From an uncultured Dehalococcoidia bacterium (GTDB lineage Bacteria; Chloroflexota; Dehalococcoidia; Dehalococcoidales; UBA3254), in the NCBI GenBank assembly GCA_903890885.1, contig CAITCX010000366.1, forward strand, positions 1-5,598: a DNA stretch of 5,598 bases. The letters are read 5' to 3'. Positions within the stretch are counted from its first letter, which is position 1. Every line of letters begins with the position of its first letter. Positions 5,330 through 5,598 of this stretch are shown in pieces. The position numbers were made by a program, and so were the translations under genes. The notes under the pieces are model-generated. The model ran no database searches. It saw nothing but the letters and a program-made list of their open reading frames with translations, and had not been told where the DNA came from.

Positions 5330-5598
5330 TGAACGGCAGTCATCTTCAACAAATCCTGGACCGCGGCCAGTTTGCCGTTACTGCGGAAGTCGGTCCTCCC
5401 CGCGGCTCTAATGTGGAAGCGGTGCGCCTGAAAGCCGCCAAAATCAAAGGTTACGTTGACGCAGTAAATGTCACGGATAATCAGACTGCCATCGTCAGAA
5501 TGTCCAGCATCGCGGGTTGCGCTCACCTGGTGCAGATGGGATTGGAACCTGTCATGCAGATGGTCACCCGCGACCGCAACCGCATCGCTTTGCAATCC
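5329..5598 (+). CDS. metF: Methylenetetrahydrofolate reductase, N-terminal part (cut by window edge)
   Basis: The first 90 codons of MetF, the FAD- or FMN-binding TIM-barrel enzyme that interconverts 5,10-methylene- and 5-methyl-tetrahydrofolate in the methyl branch of the Wood-Ljungdahl pathway. Visible signatures: VTAEVGPPRG (17-26), whose Glu20 aligns with the catalytic glutamate of the family; DAVNVTDNQ (44-52); and EPVMQMVTRDRNRIALQ (73-89), which matches the substrate/flavin-binding strand of the MetF type found with MetV. The rest lies outside the window. The ATG at 5329-5331 overlaps the metV stop, and AGAGGA (about 5313-5318) is a suitably placed ribosome binding site. Its presence directly after mvhD and metV supports a MetV-dependent, non-NADH-only reductase rather than the stand-alone methionine-synthesis enzyme. 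Confidence 0.93.
   Translation, partial: MNGSHLQQILDRGQFAVTAEVGPPRGSNVEAVRLKAAKIKGYVDAVNVTDNQTAIVRMSSIAGCAHLVQMGLEPVMQMVTRDRNRIALQS

Noticed and set aside
4957..5595. Minus-strand frames opposite metV and metF
   Set aside because: They are antisense to strongly recognised genes and show no protein signatures.

Overview
The window looks like the chromosome of an anaerobic, probably acetogenic or syntrophic fatty-acid-oxidising bacterium of the Firmicutes (Clostridia/Peptococcia type). This rests on two gene sets side by side: a beta-oxidation pair (3-hydroxyacyl-CoA dehydrogenase and thiolase), and an mvhD-metV-metF series typical of the methyl branch of the Wood-Ljungdahl pathway. Strong AGGAG-type ribosome binding sites and frequent GTG/TTG starts fit this assignment. 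Genus cannot be fixed from the sequence.

Layout: (1) 1-380, minus strand, the N-terminal part of an ECF-type sigma factor that runs off the left edge. (2) 528-604, minus strand, tRNA-Pro(UGG) with encoded CCA and a near-consensus promoter at 615-643. (3) 798-1325, minus strand, a DinB-family protein with its own promoter at 1377-1405. (4) 1414-1454, a strong intrinsic terminator closing the next unit. (5) 3650 to 1478, minus strand, a two-gene beta-oxidation operon, 3-hydroxyacyl-CoA dehydrogenase then thiolase. (6) 3651-4202, a long AT-rich divergent intergenic region with one doubtful small membrane ORF and, just before the next operon, a 40-bp interrupted palindrome. (7) 4203-5598, plus strand, mvhD-like gene, metV and the start of metF (cut by the right edge), tightly spaced with metV and metF overlapping by 4 bases.

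How the genes work together: the dehydrogenase and thiolase would carry out the last two steps of a beta-oxidation turn, giving NADH and acetyl-CoA (or run backwards in butyrate synthesis). MvhD, MetV and MetF are known in some acetogens as parts of a methylenetetrahydrofolate reductase complex, where MvhD and MetV connect the flavoprotein MetF to an electron-transfer partner. In a syntroph the same enzyme could run oxidatively. No hdrABC genes lie upstream of mvhD here, so the electron partner is not visible. The most interesting points are the degenerate cysteine set of the MvhD-like protein, the palindrome upstream of it, and the altered NAD-binding and catalytic positions of the dehydrogenase.
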